From positions 124,001 to 188,000 of the forward strand of contig NZ_JOIZ01000004.1 in NCBI RefSeq assembly GCF_000721605.1: 64,000 bases of DNA. Direction: 5' to 3'. Source of the DNA: Streptomyces sp. NRRL S-37. Its GTDB lineage: Bacteria; Actinomycetota; Actinomycetes; Streptomycetales; Streptomycetaceae. The position numbers were made by a program, and so were the translations under genes. Shown here one piece after another: positions 27,453 to 38,900 of this stretch (position 1 is its first letter; the number at the start of each line of letters is the position of its first letter). The notes under the pieces were generated by a model. That model saw nothing but the letters and a program-made list of their open reading frames with translations, made no database searches and was not told the origin of the DNA.

Positions 27453-29024
27453 ATGGCGGACACCAAGCGCGAGATCGAGCGGAAGTACGAGTCCGACGAC
27501 AGCGGACTGCCCGACCTGACCCGCGTACCCGGCGTGGCGACCGTCCTCGACAAGGGCGTCACCCACCTCGACGCCACCTACCACGACACCGCCGACACAC
27601 GCCTCGCCGCGTCCTCCGTCACCCTGCGCCGCCGCACCGGCGGCTCCGACGCCGGCTGGCATCTGAAGTTCCCCGTCGCCCCCGGAGTGCGCGACGAGAT
27701 CCGCGCCCCGCTCTCCGACACCCTCCCGGACGAACTCGCCGCCCTCGTCCGCTCCCGCGTCCGCGACCACGCACTGCTGCCCGTCGTCCGGCTGCGCTCC
27801 GACCGCGACGTACGCCACCTCGTCGACGCCGACGGCCGGCTGCTCGCCGAGGTCAGCGTCGACACCGTCCACGCCGAACGCCTCACCGGCACCGGCGGCA
27901 CCGCCCGGTGGACCGAGATCGAGGTCGAACTCGCCGACGACGCCGACCCCGCCTTCCTCGACAAGGTCGACAAACGCCTGCGCAAGGCCGGCGTACGCCC
28001 CTCGGCCTCGGCCTCGAAACTGGCCAGAGCACTCGCCGACACGGCACCGGACGCCACCACGGCCGCGACGGCCCCCCGCACACCCGCCACGGCACCCGAG
28101 GCCGCCCCGAAGCGGAAACACCGGCCACGGCCGGCCGGGAAACCCGTCACCGCCGGCGACCACGTCCTCGCCTACGTCCGAGCCCAGCGTGACGCCCTCG
28201 TCGAGCTCGATCCCGCCGTGCGCCAGGACGTCCCCGACTCCGTGCACCGCATGAGAGTCGCCACCCGCCGCCTGCGCAGCACCTTCCGCACCTTCCGCGC
28301 CGTCCTCGACCGTGAGGCGACCGACCCCCTCGGCGCCGACCTGAAGTGGCTGGCCGCCGAGCTGGGCCTGGACCGCGACCAGGAGGTGCTCGCCGAACGC
28401 CTCCGCTCCTCCCTCGCCGGCCTGCCCGACGCCCTCGTCGCCGGCCCCGTCGGCCACCGGCTCACCACCTGGGCCGAGGCCCGCCACGCCGGAGCCCACG
28501 GCCGCCTCACCGGCATCCTCGACTCCCGCCGGTACCTCACCCTCCTCGACACCCTGGACGCCCTGCTCGCCGACCCGCCCCTGCGCAAGAAGGCCGGAGC
28601 CAAGCCGGAGAAGGCCCTCACCAAGGCCGTACGCAAGGACCTCGACAAGCTCACCGGTCTCGTCACCCGCGCCCTCGACCTCCCGCCCGGCACCGACCGC
28701 GACGTCGCCCTGCACGAGGCCCGCAAGAAGACCAAGCGCACCCGCTACGCCGCCGAGGCCGCCGCCCCCGCGCTCGGCAGACCGGCGGACGGCCTCGTCA
28801 AGGACATGAAGGCGCTCCAGGGCCTGCTCGGCGACCACCAGGACAGCGTCATGGCCCGCCGGACCCTCCGCGAGCTCGCCGCCGTCGCCCACGCGGCCGG
28901 TGAGAGCGCCTTCACCTACGGCGTCCTCCACGCCCGCGAGGAACACCGCGCGGAGCGCGCCGAGGCCGCCCTCCCCGAAGCCTGGACCTCCATCACCGAG
29001 GACCTCCGGCCCTGGACAACGTAG
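27453..29024 (+). CDS. CYTH-CHAD domain protein (polyphosphate-related)
   Basis: A 523-residue cytosolic protein from ATG 27453. The CYTH domain (about 1-195) begins with EIERKYE, the family ExExK-type metal/triphosphate motif, and has LRRRTGG and HLKFP strands. A Pro/Ala/Thr linker precedes the CHAD helical domain (about 225-515) with conserved His/Arg pairs in DSVHRMRVATRRLRST and EARKKTKRTRYAAEA. CHAD binds polyphosphate, and CYTH enzymes hydrolyse triphosphates; the fused form is tied to polyphosphate metabolism. A TACATT hexamer 6 bases before the ATG suggests leaderless expression. Confidence 0.9.
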   Translation: MADTKREIERKYESDDSGLPDLTRVPGVATVLDKGVTHLDATYHDTADTRLAASSVTLRRRTGGSDAGWHLKFPVAPGVRDEIRAPLSDTLPDELAALVRSRVRDHALLPVVRLRSDRDVRHLVDADGRLLAEVSVDTVHAERLTGTGGTARWTEIEVELADDADPAFLDKVDKRLRKAGVRPSASASKLARALADTAPDATTAATAPRTPATAPEAAPKRKHRPRPAGKPVTAGDHVLAYVRAQRDALVELDPAVRQDVPDSVHRMRVATRRLRSTFRTFRAVLDREATDPLGADLKWLAAELGLDRDQEVLAERLRSSLAGLPDALVAGPVGHRLTTWAEARHAGAHGRLTGILDSRRYLTLLDTLDALLADPPLRKKAGAKPEKALTKAVRKDLDKLTGLVTRALDLPPGTDRDVALHEARKKTKRTRYAAEAAAPALGRPADGLVKDMKALQGLLGDHQDSVMARRTLRELAAVAHAAGESAFTYGVLHAREEHRAERAEAALPEAWTSITEDLRPWTT

Positions 29025-29088
29025 GGAGTACCCCTCCGGCCGCGTTACGCTGAATGGTCACCCCACTCAGCACACAAAGGTTCGCGAG

Positions 29089-31053
<1,965 letters not shown>

Positions 31054-31060
31054 TGTGAGC

Positions 31061-31088
31061 GGGGCCTCGATCGGGTGATCGGGGCCCC
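31061..31088. terminator. bidirectional terminator, radical SAM gene/lipoprotein gene
   Basis: 31061-31072 pairs with 31077-31088 (one wobble, loop GGGT) between convergent genes. A second stem, 31163-31172 with 31189-31198, follows. Confidence 0.65.
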
Positions 31089-31216
31089 GGAGGCGGGTGA
31101 GGGCGAGGCGGCCGCCGTGCCGTGCGCGGCCGGTGGGGCACGGCCTCGCCCTTCTCACCCGGGTGACCGGGCCGCCCTGCTTCGGGCCGCCCGGTCACGG
31201 ACTTCCGCCACCTGCC

Positions 31217-32443
31217 TCAGGAGGCGTCCTTGGTGGTGACGACGTAACAGCTGGCGTGTCCTCCACTCTGTTCCCATTGCTCCCGCTTGGACCACATGTG
31301 CCAGTACTCTCCGGCCCGGTCCGTCCCGGAGACCCATGGCCCGGGGGCGGTGCGATAGGCGGTGCGGCAGGCGGCGGCGGCTTCCTCCCGGGCGGCCGTG
31401 CTGCCCGGATAGGGGCCCGTGCCGAGTGTTCTCTGCGCGAAGATCCTGCCGTCGTGCGCGCCCGAGCACGGCACGTCCACGACGGTGTCCATGAGCCGCT
31501 GGCCCGTGCTGAAGTCGACGCAGCCGCCGGGTTTCACCGCGTCGACGGAGCGGACCGCCTCGGAGGCCGGCCGGACAGGTCCGTCGGGCTTCGCGGCGGG
31601 CTTCGACGCACCGTGCCCGGAGAGCCGGAGGTCGATGGTCAGGGAGGTCATGTCCTCGAACGCGCTGCCCTCCTTCCCCAGGGTCGTCGAGAGGTCGGTC
31701 CGCACGTGGGTGACGCGTCCCCGGCCGTCCACGGAGACGGTCGTCGGCAGCGGGGCGCTCGTGCCGGAGGATCCGCCGGGGAAGGGGACGGACAGTTCGT
31801 GCGTGAGGTCCTCGGGGAACAGGTGCCTGGCTGCGTCGGCGGGCATGTCCGCCTCGTAGACGCGCTGGGAGCCGTCGGTCCGCCGGGATGTCGCCTCCGC
31901 GGCGCCGAGTCCTTCGAGGAGGGTGCCGCCCACGGGTCCTTCGGTTCCGCGCAGGTGGCCGATGTTGTCGATGCCGAGGTCCCGACCGGTGTCGTCCGTC
32001 GTGTACCGGAGCCAGTACGCCGCCGATCCGGCGCGGTAGTGGATGTGCTGGAAGTCGACGAGGACGCGTGCCGAGGTGGCGGCGTTGCCCTTGCCCGGGG
32101 TGACGCCCAGGAGCGTGTCCTTCGTGTCCTGGGGGAGCTTCTTCGGCAGGTTCCACCCCGTGGTCACCTCGCCCGTTCCCTTCCCGAAGTCCATCCGCCC
32201 GCTGACGGTCTGCACCGCCCGGCCCTTCTTCGACGCGAAGGTCGTGGTCTGGACGAAGTCGGCGCTGCCCGCCTTCTGTGTCTGGCGCAGGGCGTGGAAG
32301 ATCTGGAGGCTGAGCTTCTGGTCGAAGACGGGGTGCTTGGCGGCGGGGTGCCCGGCGGAGGTGTCCTGACCGCCGGAGCAGGCGGTCAGGAGCAGGGACG
32401 CGAGGGTGAGCACCGCACCTGTACGGGCAAGGTGTCTGATCAT
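31217..32443 (-). CDS. predicted lipoprotein of unknown function
   Basis: A 408-residue protein from ATG 32443. The N-terminus RHLARTGAVLTLASLLLTAC is a lipoprotein signal with lipobox L-T-A-C and modifiable Cys22. The mature part resembles actinobacterial LppX/LprG-like or DUF1396-type folds in layout (long beta-rich domain with VQTVSGRMDFGKGTGEV) followed by a Cys-containing C-terminal half (GGCVDFSTG, VPCSGAH, AACRTAY, ASCYVV) that should form disulfides. No catalytic motif is visible. The ribosome site is weak. It lies with the DUF2637 gene on the strand opposite to the conserved neighbours, consistent with a later insertion. Confidence 0.8.
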   Translation of the reverse strand: MIRHLARTGAVLTLASLLLTACSGGQDTSAGHPAAKHPVFDQKLSLQIFHALRQTQKAGSADFVQTTTFASKKGRAVQTVSGRMDFGKGTGEVTTGWNLPKKLPQDTKDTLLGVTPGKGNAATSARVLVDFQHIHYRAGSAAYWLRYTTDDTGRDLGIDNIGHLRGTEGPVGGTLLEGLGAAEATSRRTDGSQRVYEADMPADAARHLFPEDLTHELSVPFPGGSSGTSAPLPTTVSVDGRGRVTHVRTDLSTTLGKEGSAFEDMTSLTIDLRLSGHGASKPAAKPDGPVRPASEAVRSVDAVKPGGCVDFSTGQRLMDTVVDVPCSGAHDGRIFAQRTLGTGPYPGSTAAREEAAAACRTAYRTAPGPWVSGTDRAGEYWHMWSKREQWEQSGGHASCYVVTTKDAS

Positions 32444-32565
32444 GCCCGTAAGACCCGGCAGAGCCGTGGGGGGTTGCCTTCGTACGGGGCATGACGTGAT
32501 CGCCTTCGACGGGACGGAGGGACCGTCACGGAGGGCGTCGTCCTTCCCCGTTCGCCCGGGACGAC

Positions 32566-32592
32566 GCGGCCCCCGCCGTCGGCGGGGGCCGC
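32566..32592 (-). terminator. terminator after the DUF2637 gene
   Basis: A 12-bp perfect stem (32566-32577 with 32581-32592) and GTC loop lie 50 bases after the end of the minus-strand gene at 32643. Confidence 0.7.
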
Positions 32593-32642
32593 TGAGAGGT
32601 TTTCCGCTGCCGGCGGTGTACCGGTCCGTCGGCAGCGGGGGC

Positions 32643-33458
32643 CTACAGGGTGTGCTGTCCGGGGTGCCGGGTGGAGGGCGTGTCACGCCGGTAGGAGCGG
32701 GCCGGGGCCCGGAAACGTTCCTGTTTGCCGGGATCGGTGAGCGGTGCGGGGTGGTCCATGGGGGACCGCAGGCGGTGGCGGGCCGAGGCGCGGCGGGGTG
32801 GGCGGGTGAGGGTGATCTGGCGGACGAGTTGCTGGAAGCAGGCCAGGGCGGCCACGCCCGGGAGGGCCGCGGCGGCCGTGTCGGTGAGCGTCCGGGGGGC
32901 CTGGGCCACACAGAGCACGATGGCGACGAGTGAGAAGAGGAGGACGACGAACCACGAGTGCAGGGCGCGCCGTTGGTGCAGTGCCGCGCGGAGGATGGAC
33001 AGCGAGCCCGCCAGCCAGGGGCCGTAGACCAGTACGGGCCACCAGGCCGAGGAACTGCCGCTGCTGTGGGCCGTGGTGACGAGGAGCAGGGGTTCGTAGG
33101 TGACGACGCCGCTGAAGACGCTCACCATCGACACGGTGACCGCTGCCAGGGCGGCGATGGTGTAGCTGGCGAGGCGCAGTGCGTCGGGGCGTCTGCGCGG
33201 GGGTTTGCGGTGGCCGCGCGGTGACGCGCGCAGGGGTGGCAGTTCCGCCGTGATCTCCTGCAGGTTGTCCATGGGGCTGCCGGCCGGGGGAGCGGTGACC
33301 GAGGTCTCCTCGCGGGGTCCGGGCATGGTGAGGCCGGAGGCTTCCTCGCCGCGGGCTTCCTGGAGCAGATAGGCGAGTTCCTCGGCCGGGTCCCAGTGCG
33401 GTACGGACGTTTCCATGGGCTCCGCGTAGACGAGAGGGTCGTAGCGTTCGTCATTCAT
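32643..33458 (-). CDS. DUF2637 (SpdB-like) membrane protein
   Basis: A 271-residue protein from ATG 33458. A hydrophilic N-terminus of about 90 residues precedes four hydrophobic helices (about 93-115, 140-160, 165-187, 192-210) and a basic tail. The helix-turn pattern LRLASYTIAALAAV / YGPWLAGSLSILRAALHQRRALHSWFV split over 93-170 matches DUF2637, a family that includes plasmid spread proteins (SpdB) of Streptomyces conjugative elements but also many chromosomal copies. No other conjugation gene is present, so transfer function is not implied. Confidence 0.75.
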   Translation of the reverse strand: MNDERYDPLVYAEPMETSVPHWDPAEELAYLLQEARGEEASGLTMPGPREETSVTAPPAGSPMDNLQEITAELPPLRASPRGHRKPPRRRPDALRLASYTIAALAAVTVSMVSVFSGVVTYEPLLLVTTAHSSGSSSAWWPVLVYGPWLAGSLSILRAALHQRRALHSWFVVLLFSLVAIVLCVAQAPRTLTDTAAAALPGVAALACFQQLVRQITLTRPPRRASARHRLRSPMDHPAPLTDPGKQERFRAPARSYRRDTPSTRHPGQHTL

Positions 33459-33730
33459 GTCAGGCGGCCTCGCCGATCCAGTGGGCGGCGAGGTCGGATT
33501 TCCATGAATTCCCCCCGTCGGACCTGATGAGCCCGGACATGCTTGCCTTCGTCATATAGCGACTAACGGTGGCTGTTTCGCTTGGATGCGTGGCGAATGA
33601 GTGAACGGCCGTAGGAAAAATCGCTTTACATAAGTCGCGGAATTCTTATGTCGGATCGGCGTTCAGCATATGAGGTAAACAACATCGTGCGGGTGGGATC
33701 CGGGCGGGCCGCGCCTGCGTCTTCGTGGGT

Positions 33731-34762
33731 ATGGATATCGAGAAGCCGGCCGGTCCGCCGGCCGCCGCGCCCGCGGGCGAGGGGTGTCTCGTCGTGGCGA
33801 TCCGCGTTCCCGTGCGGATCGTGGCGTTGGTGCTGGTCGTGCCGGTGCGGATGGCGTGGGACGCGCTGGTCGTCGTCGGACGGTTCCTGAACGGCACGCT
33901 GCTGCGGCCTCTCGGGCGGGCACTGCTGTGGGTGGGGCGGGCGGTGTTCGTGTGGCCGTCCGTGGGGCTGTGGCGGTATGTCCTGGTGCCGTCCGGCAAG
34001 GGGCTGGCGTGGCTCGGGAAGGTGCTGCTGGTCCTTCCGGCCATCGCGTTCTACCGCCATGTGCTGACTCCCCTCGGTCATGGGGCCGCATGGCTGTACG
34101 CGCGTGTGCTGACACCGATCGGGACCGGGGCGTGGGCGGCCGTGGTGTGGCTGGGGCGGTGTCTCGTCGTCGTGCCCGCGCTGTGGTCGTACCGGTGGGT
34201 TCTGGCGCCGGTGGGGCGGGTGGTCGCCTGGTGCGGGAAGGGGCTGGTGCGGCTGGTGGCGACGGCCGTCACCGGGATCGGTACGGGGCTGTACTGGATC
34301 GCCCGGATCCTGCTGGTGCTGCCCGCGCTCGCGGTGTGGCGGTGGGTGCTGGTGCCCGTCGGGCGTGTGCTCGCGGTCGTCGCGCGGGAGGCCGGGGACG
34401 CCCTCGGGCATGCCTGGCGGATCGCCGGGTACGTGTCCCTCGCCGTGGGGCGGTTTCTGGGGAGGCTCTTCCGGTGGGTGTTCGTGGAGCCGGTGCGCTG
34501 GGTGTACTGGAGTGTGCTGACGCCGGTGGGGCACGTGGTGCGCGACGCGGTGCTGCGGCCCGTCGGGAACGCCGCCCGCGCGGTGGGCCGGGCCGGCCGG
34601 CAGGCCCTCGCCGCCGCCCGCGCGTCGGTGCGGCAGGCACGTGCCGACCTCCGCCGGGCGCTGTTCGGCGAACCGGCCGCGGAACCGGGGAAACCGCAGC
34701 TCACGCACCGGCGGGAACCTGTGGCGGCGGTAACGCGTACTCTAGAAAAGAAGACCGGGTGA
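33731..34762 (+). CDS. internally repetitive polytopic membrane protein
   Basis: A 343-residue protein from ATG 33731 (GTG 33725 is also possible). It is built from repeated units of about 25-30 residues: a hydrophobic stretch followed by VLxPxG. The motif occurs at about 84-89 (VLVPSG), 111-116 (VLTPLG), 127-131 (VLTPIG), 158-162 (VLAPVG), 207-211 (VLVPVG), 263-267 (VLTPVG) and 275-279 (VLRPVG). Each is usually preceded by W/Y-R-x and followed by a Trp-containing helix. The C-terminus is basic and soluble. I do not recognise the family; it may scaffold membrane complexes. It precedes the DUF2344 gene by 62 bp and may be co-transcribed with it. Confidence 0.75.
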   Translation: MDIEKPAGPPAAAPAGEGCLVVAIRVPVRIVALVLVVPVRMAWDALVVVGRFLNGTLLRPLGRALLWVGRAVFVWPSVGLWRYVLVPSGKGLAWLGKVLLVLPAIAFYRHVLTPLGHGAAWLYARVLTPIGTGAWAAVVWLGRCLVVVPALWSYRWVLAPVGRVVAWCGKGLVRLVATAVTGIGTGLYWIARILLVLPALAVWRWVLVPVGRVLAVVAREAGDALGHAWRIAGYVSLAVGRFLGRLFRWVFVEPVRWVYWSVLTPVGHVVRDAVLRPVGNAARAVGRAGRQALAAARASVRQARADLRRALFGEPAAEPGKPQLTHRREPVAAVTRTLEKKTG

Positions 34763-34824
34763 AGTGTTCCCGCCGACGCGGGGATGCGGCTCGGTCCGAC
34801 CGCCGTACACAAGGAGTAGTTCCC

Positions 34825-35643
34825 CTGGGCAAGCGACAGCCCGAAGGCCCGCCGCCCGCACCCGCGGTGCAGCGCATCCGACTGCGCTACACCAAGCGCG
34901 GCCGCCTCCGGTTCACCAGCCACCGTGACTTCCAGCGCGCCTTCGAGCGTGCGCTGCGCCGCGCCGAGGTGCCGATGGCGTACTCGGCGGGGTTCACACC
35001 GCACCCGAAGGTGTCGTACGCCAATGCCGCACCCACCGGCACGGGCAGTGAGGCGGAGTATCTGGAGATCGCGCTCACCGAGCCGCGTGACCCGGAGCGG
35101 CTCCGGGTCCTCCTCGACGAGTCGATGCCCGCCGGACTCGACATCATCGAGGCGGTCGAGGCCCGCACCTCGGGTCTGGCCGACCGGCTGACGGCTTCCG
35201 TGTGGGAGCTGCGGCTGGACGGCGTCGGCCCCGAGGACGCCCGCCGCGCGGTGGACGTCTTCAACGCGGCCGAGACCGTCGAGGTCCAGCGCCGGACCAA
35301 GAACGGCATCCGCACCTTCGACGCCCGCCCGGCGGTCGTGGGCCTGGAGAGCGCGGAGACGTACTCGTCGCGGCCTGATAGGCCGACCGACCGGCCCTGT
35401 GCGATACTGCGGCTGGTTGTTCGGCACGTGACGCCTGCCGTACGACCCGACGACGTCCTGTCCGGTCTCCGCGCCGTGGCCGACCTGGCGCCGCCGGTCC
35501 CCGCAGCGGTGACCAGGCTGGCGCAGGGGCTGCTCGATGAAGAGACCGGCACGGTGACCGACCCGCTCGCGCCCGACCGCGAGGCAGCAGCGACCGAGCC
35601 GCAACCGGCCGGCGCCACTGCCACCGCGACGGCGCCGGCGTAA
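34825..35643 (+). CDS. DUF2344 / TIGR03936 radical-SAM-linked protein
   Basis: A 272-residue cytosolic protein. The best start is an unusual CTG at 34825: AAGGAG sits 8-14 bases upstream and gives (M)GKRQPEG. The next in-frame GTG, at 34867, would remove 14 residues and lacks such a site. The RLRYTKRGRLRFTSHRDFQRAF and AYSAGFTPHPKVSYANAAPTG segments are the family signature. It is normally found beside or fused to the TIGR03960 radical SAM protein, here 3.8 kb upstream. The C-terminus is a variable Ala/Thr/Glu-rich tail. The molecular role is unknown. Confidence 0.87.
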   Translation: MGKRQPEGPPPAPAVQRIRLRYTKRGRLRFTSHRDFQRAFERALRRAEVPMAYSAGFTPHPKVSYANAAPTGTGSEAEYLEIALTEPRDPERLRVLLDESMPAGLDIIEAVEARTSGLADRLTASVWELRLDGVGPEDARRAVDVFNAAETVEVQRRTKNGIRTFDARPAVVGLESAETYSSRPDRPTDRPCAILRLVVRHVTPAVRPDDVLSGLRAVADLAPPVPAAVTRLAQGLLDEETGTVTDPLAPDREAAATEPQPAGATATATAPA

Positions 35644-35904
35644 GGAAGGTCCCGCGAAGGGACGGATGTCGTAAGCGCCGCCCTCGAACTCGGGAGCCAC
35701 CTGGGTCGGGCAGCGCACCGACCACAAGACTTTCGCCAGGCCGTACGCATTCGGTGTACGGAACCGGCGAGACAGGACACAGAGTGCTCCCGTGCGGCGC
35801 CCGCGCCCCGGACGGCGGCGATCGCGCACCGCGCGAGCCGCGGACGTCACCGGCATCGCCGGACCAGGTGCGGCGCCCGGGAGCCTGACGGGAGAAACGC
35901 CCGC

Positions 35905-38900
35905 ATGCTCGAACCGATCGAGCCCACCGAGGGCTCCGAACCGAACACCCCCAGCGACACCCTGCCGCCGAGGCGGCGGCGCCGTGCCGCGTCCCGCCCG
36001 GCGGGCCCGCCCGCCGGGGCGGCCGAGGTGACGGCCGAGACCGTCGCGCCGGCCATACCGGCCGCGGAGGCCCCCGAGCCCGATGAGCTCGGGGAGCAGG
36101 AGGGCGTCGAGGCCGAGGCGGAGCAGGAGGCCGAGCCCGTCGAGGCCCCGGCCGCCGCGCCCCGGCGTCGTCGTGTGGTCCGCCGCGCGGCCGCGCCGGC
36201 CGGGGCACCCGAGTCGGCGGAGGCCGCCGAGACCGTCGTACCGGCGACGCCCGCCACGCCCGGGACGGCTCCCGCTCCCGAGCAGCCCGCCGTCGCCGCG
36301 GACACGGCCGAGGACGCGGCCCCGCGCCGTACCCGGCGCCGTGCGACCCGCAGCGTGACCTCGCCGACGGCGACCACCGCGACCACCGAAACCCCCAAGA
36401 CCGCCCCCGCGGCCCCGGAGACCGCCCCCGAGGCCGGGGAAGCCGTGCCCGAGGACGCCGCTCCGCGCCGTTCCCGGCGTCGCGCCACGCGCGGCGTGAC
36501 CTCCTCGGAGGTGTCCACCGAGACCGCCGAGGCCACGACCGAGGCCCCCGCGGCCCCGGAGACCGCCCCCGAGGCCGGGGAAGCCGTGGCCGAGGACGCC
36601 GCTCCGCGCCGTTCCCGGCGTCGTGCCACGCGGCGTGCCGACGCGCCCGCCGCCGAGGAGACCCCGGTGGCCGAGGCCCCTGAGCCCGCACCGGCCCCCG
36701 AACCCGTGCAGGCCCCTGAGCCCGCGCAGGCCTCCACGCCCGTTCAGGCCCCCGGGTCCGTCACCGACGAGGCCGCTCCGCGGCGCCGGCGCCGGGTGGT
36801 CCGCAAGGCCGCCGCCGGCTTCGCCGAGCCCGCCGCGTCCGGCGAGGCGGAGACCCCGTCGCGGCGCCCCGCGCGTCCGGCCGTCGCCGTGTTCCAGCCG
36901 CCGGTGTTCACCGAGCCCCGCTTCCAGACCCCCGAGCGGGCCGCCGCCGAAGCGGCCGCCGAGGTCGCCGCACCGGCGGCGGAGCCGGAGCGGGCCGAGG
37001 AGCCGGCCGAGGAGCTGCCCGCCGCCTCCCGCCGCCGTCGCCGGCGCCGGGGCGAGGAGCCCGAGGCCGCTCCCGAGACCCGCGCCGAGGACGAGGCGGA
37101 GGAGACCGAGGAGCAGGCCGAGGACCACGCCGAGGCCGACGACGACCAGGACGACAGCGAGGCCGCCGGTTCGCGCCGTCGCCGTCGCCGCGGCGGCCGT
37201 CGCCGCCGGCGTGGTGACTCCGTCGAGACCGACGCCGAGGGCGGCGAGCCCGCGGACGTCTCCGCCGAGCAGGCCGCCCAGGACGCCGAGGACACCGCCG
37301 AGCAGGTCGAGGAGGACGCCGAGGAGGAGGCCGAGCAGGCCGAGGACCGCGAGGACTCCGGGTCCAGCAGCAGCCGGCGCCGTCGTCGCCGTCGTCGCCG
37401 CGCCGGTGACGGCGGCGGCGAGGCCGAGACGACCGCCGACGACCCCGAGCGCACCGTCGTCAAGGTCCGCGAGCCGCGTCCGAAGGCCGAGCCGTCGGAC
37501 GAGGTGCAGTCCATCAAGGGCTCCACGCGTCTGGAGGCGAAGAAGCAGCGCCGCCGCGAGGGCCGTGAGCAGGGCCGCCGCCGGGTGCCGATCATCACCG
37601 AGGCCGAGTTCCTGGCCCGCCGCGAGGCCGTCGAGCGCGTGATGGTGGTCCGCCAGCACGGCGACCGTACGCAGATCGGCGTCCTGGAGGACGACGTGCT
37701 CGTCGAGCACTACGTCAACAAGGAGCAGGCGACCTCGTACGTCGGCAACGTCTACCTCGGCAAGGTGCAGAACGTGCTGCCGTCGATGGAGGCCGCCTTC
37801 ATCGACATCGGCAAGGGCCGCAACGCCGTGCTGTACGCCGGTGAGGTCAACTTCGAGGCGCTCGGCATGTCGGGCGGCCCGCGCCGCATCGAGTCCGCGC
37901 TGAAGTCCGGCCAGTCGGTCCTGGTGCAGGTCACCAAGGACCCGATCGGCCACAAGGGTGCCCGCCTCACCAGCCAGGTCTCCCTCCCGGGCCGCTACCT
38001 CGTGTACGTCCCCGAGGGCTCGATGACCGGCATCAGCCGCAAGCTGCCCGACACCGAGCGGGCCCGGCTGAAGACCATCCTCAAGAAGATCGTCCCCGAG
38101 GACGCGGGCGTCATCGTGCGCACCGCCGCCGAGGGCGCGAGCGAGGAGGAGCTGCGCCGGGACGTCGAGCGGCTGCAGGCGCAGTGGGAAGAGATCAAGA
38201 AGAAGGCCAAGAACGGTGCCGGCAGCGCGCCGACGCTGCTGTACGGCGAGCCGGACATGACCGTCCGGGTCGTGCGGGACATCTTCAACGAGGACTTCTC
38301 CAAGGTCGTCGTCAGCGGTGACGACGCCTGGGAGACCATCCACGGGTACGTGTCGCACGTGGCGCCGGACCTGGCCGGGCGGCTGTCCAGGTGGACCAGC
38401 GAGGTCGACGTCTTCGCCACCTACCGGATCGACGAGCAGCTCGCCAAGGCGCTGGACCGCAAGGTGTGGCTGCCCAGCGGCGGTTCACTGGTGATCGACC
38501 GGACCGAGGCGATGGTCGTGGTCGACGTCAACACCGGCAAGTTCACCGGCCAGGGCGGCAACCTGGAGGAGACGGTCACCAGGAACAACCTGGAGGCGGC
38601 CGAGGAGATCGTGCGCCAGCTCCGGCTGCGCGACCTCGGCGGCATCATCGTCATCGACTTCATCGACATGGTGCTGGAGTCCAACCGGGACCTGGTGCTG
38701 CGGCGCCTGCTGGAGTGCCTGGGCCGGGACCGTACGAAGCACCAGGTCGCCGAGGTGACCTCGCTGGGTCTGGTGCAGATGACCCGCAAGCGGGTCGGCC
38801 AGGGCCTGCTGGAGTCGTTCTCGGAGACCTGCGTCCACTGCAACGGGCGCGGTGTCATCGTGCACCTGGACCAGCCCGCGGCCGCAGGTGGCGGCGGCAA

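Noticed and set aside
32643..33458. remnant of an integrated conjugative plasmid (SpdB-like)
   Set aside because: No Tra, integrase, Rep or att site nearby; DUF2637 proteins are also common chromosomal genes.
34078..38358. 1426-codon open frame on the minus strand across rne
   Set aside because: Antisense shadow created by GC-biased third positions of rne; composition is Gly/Leu/Val/Arg low-complexity and no family motif is seen.
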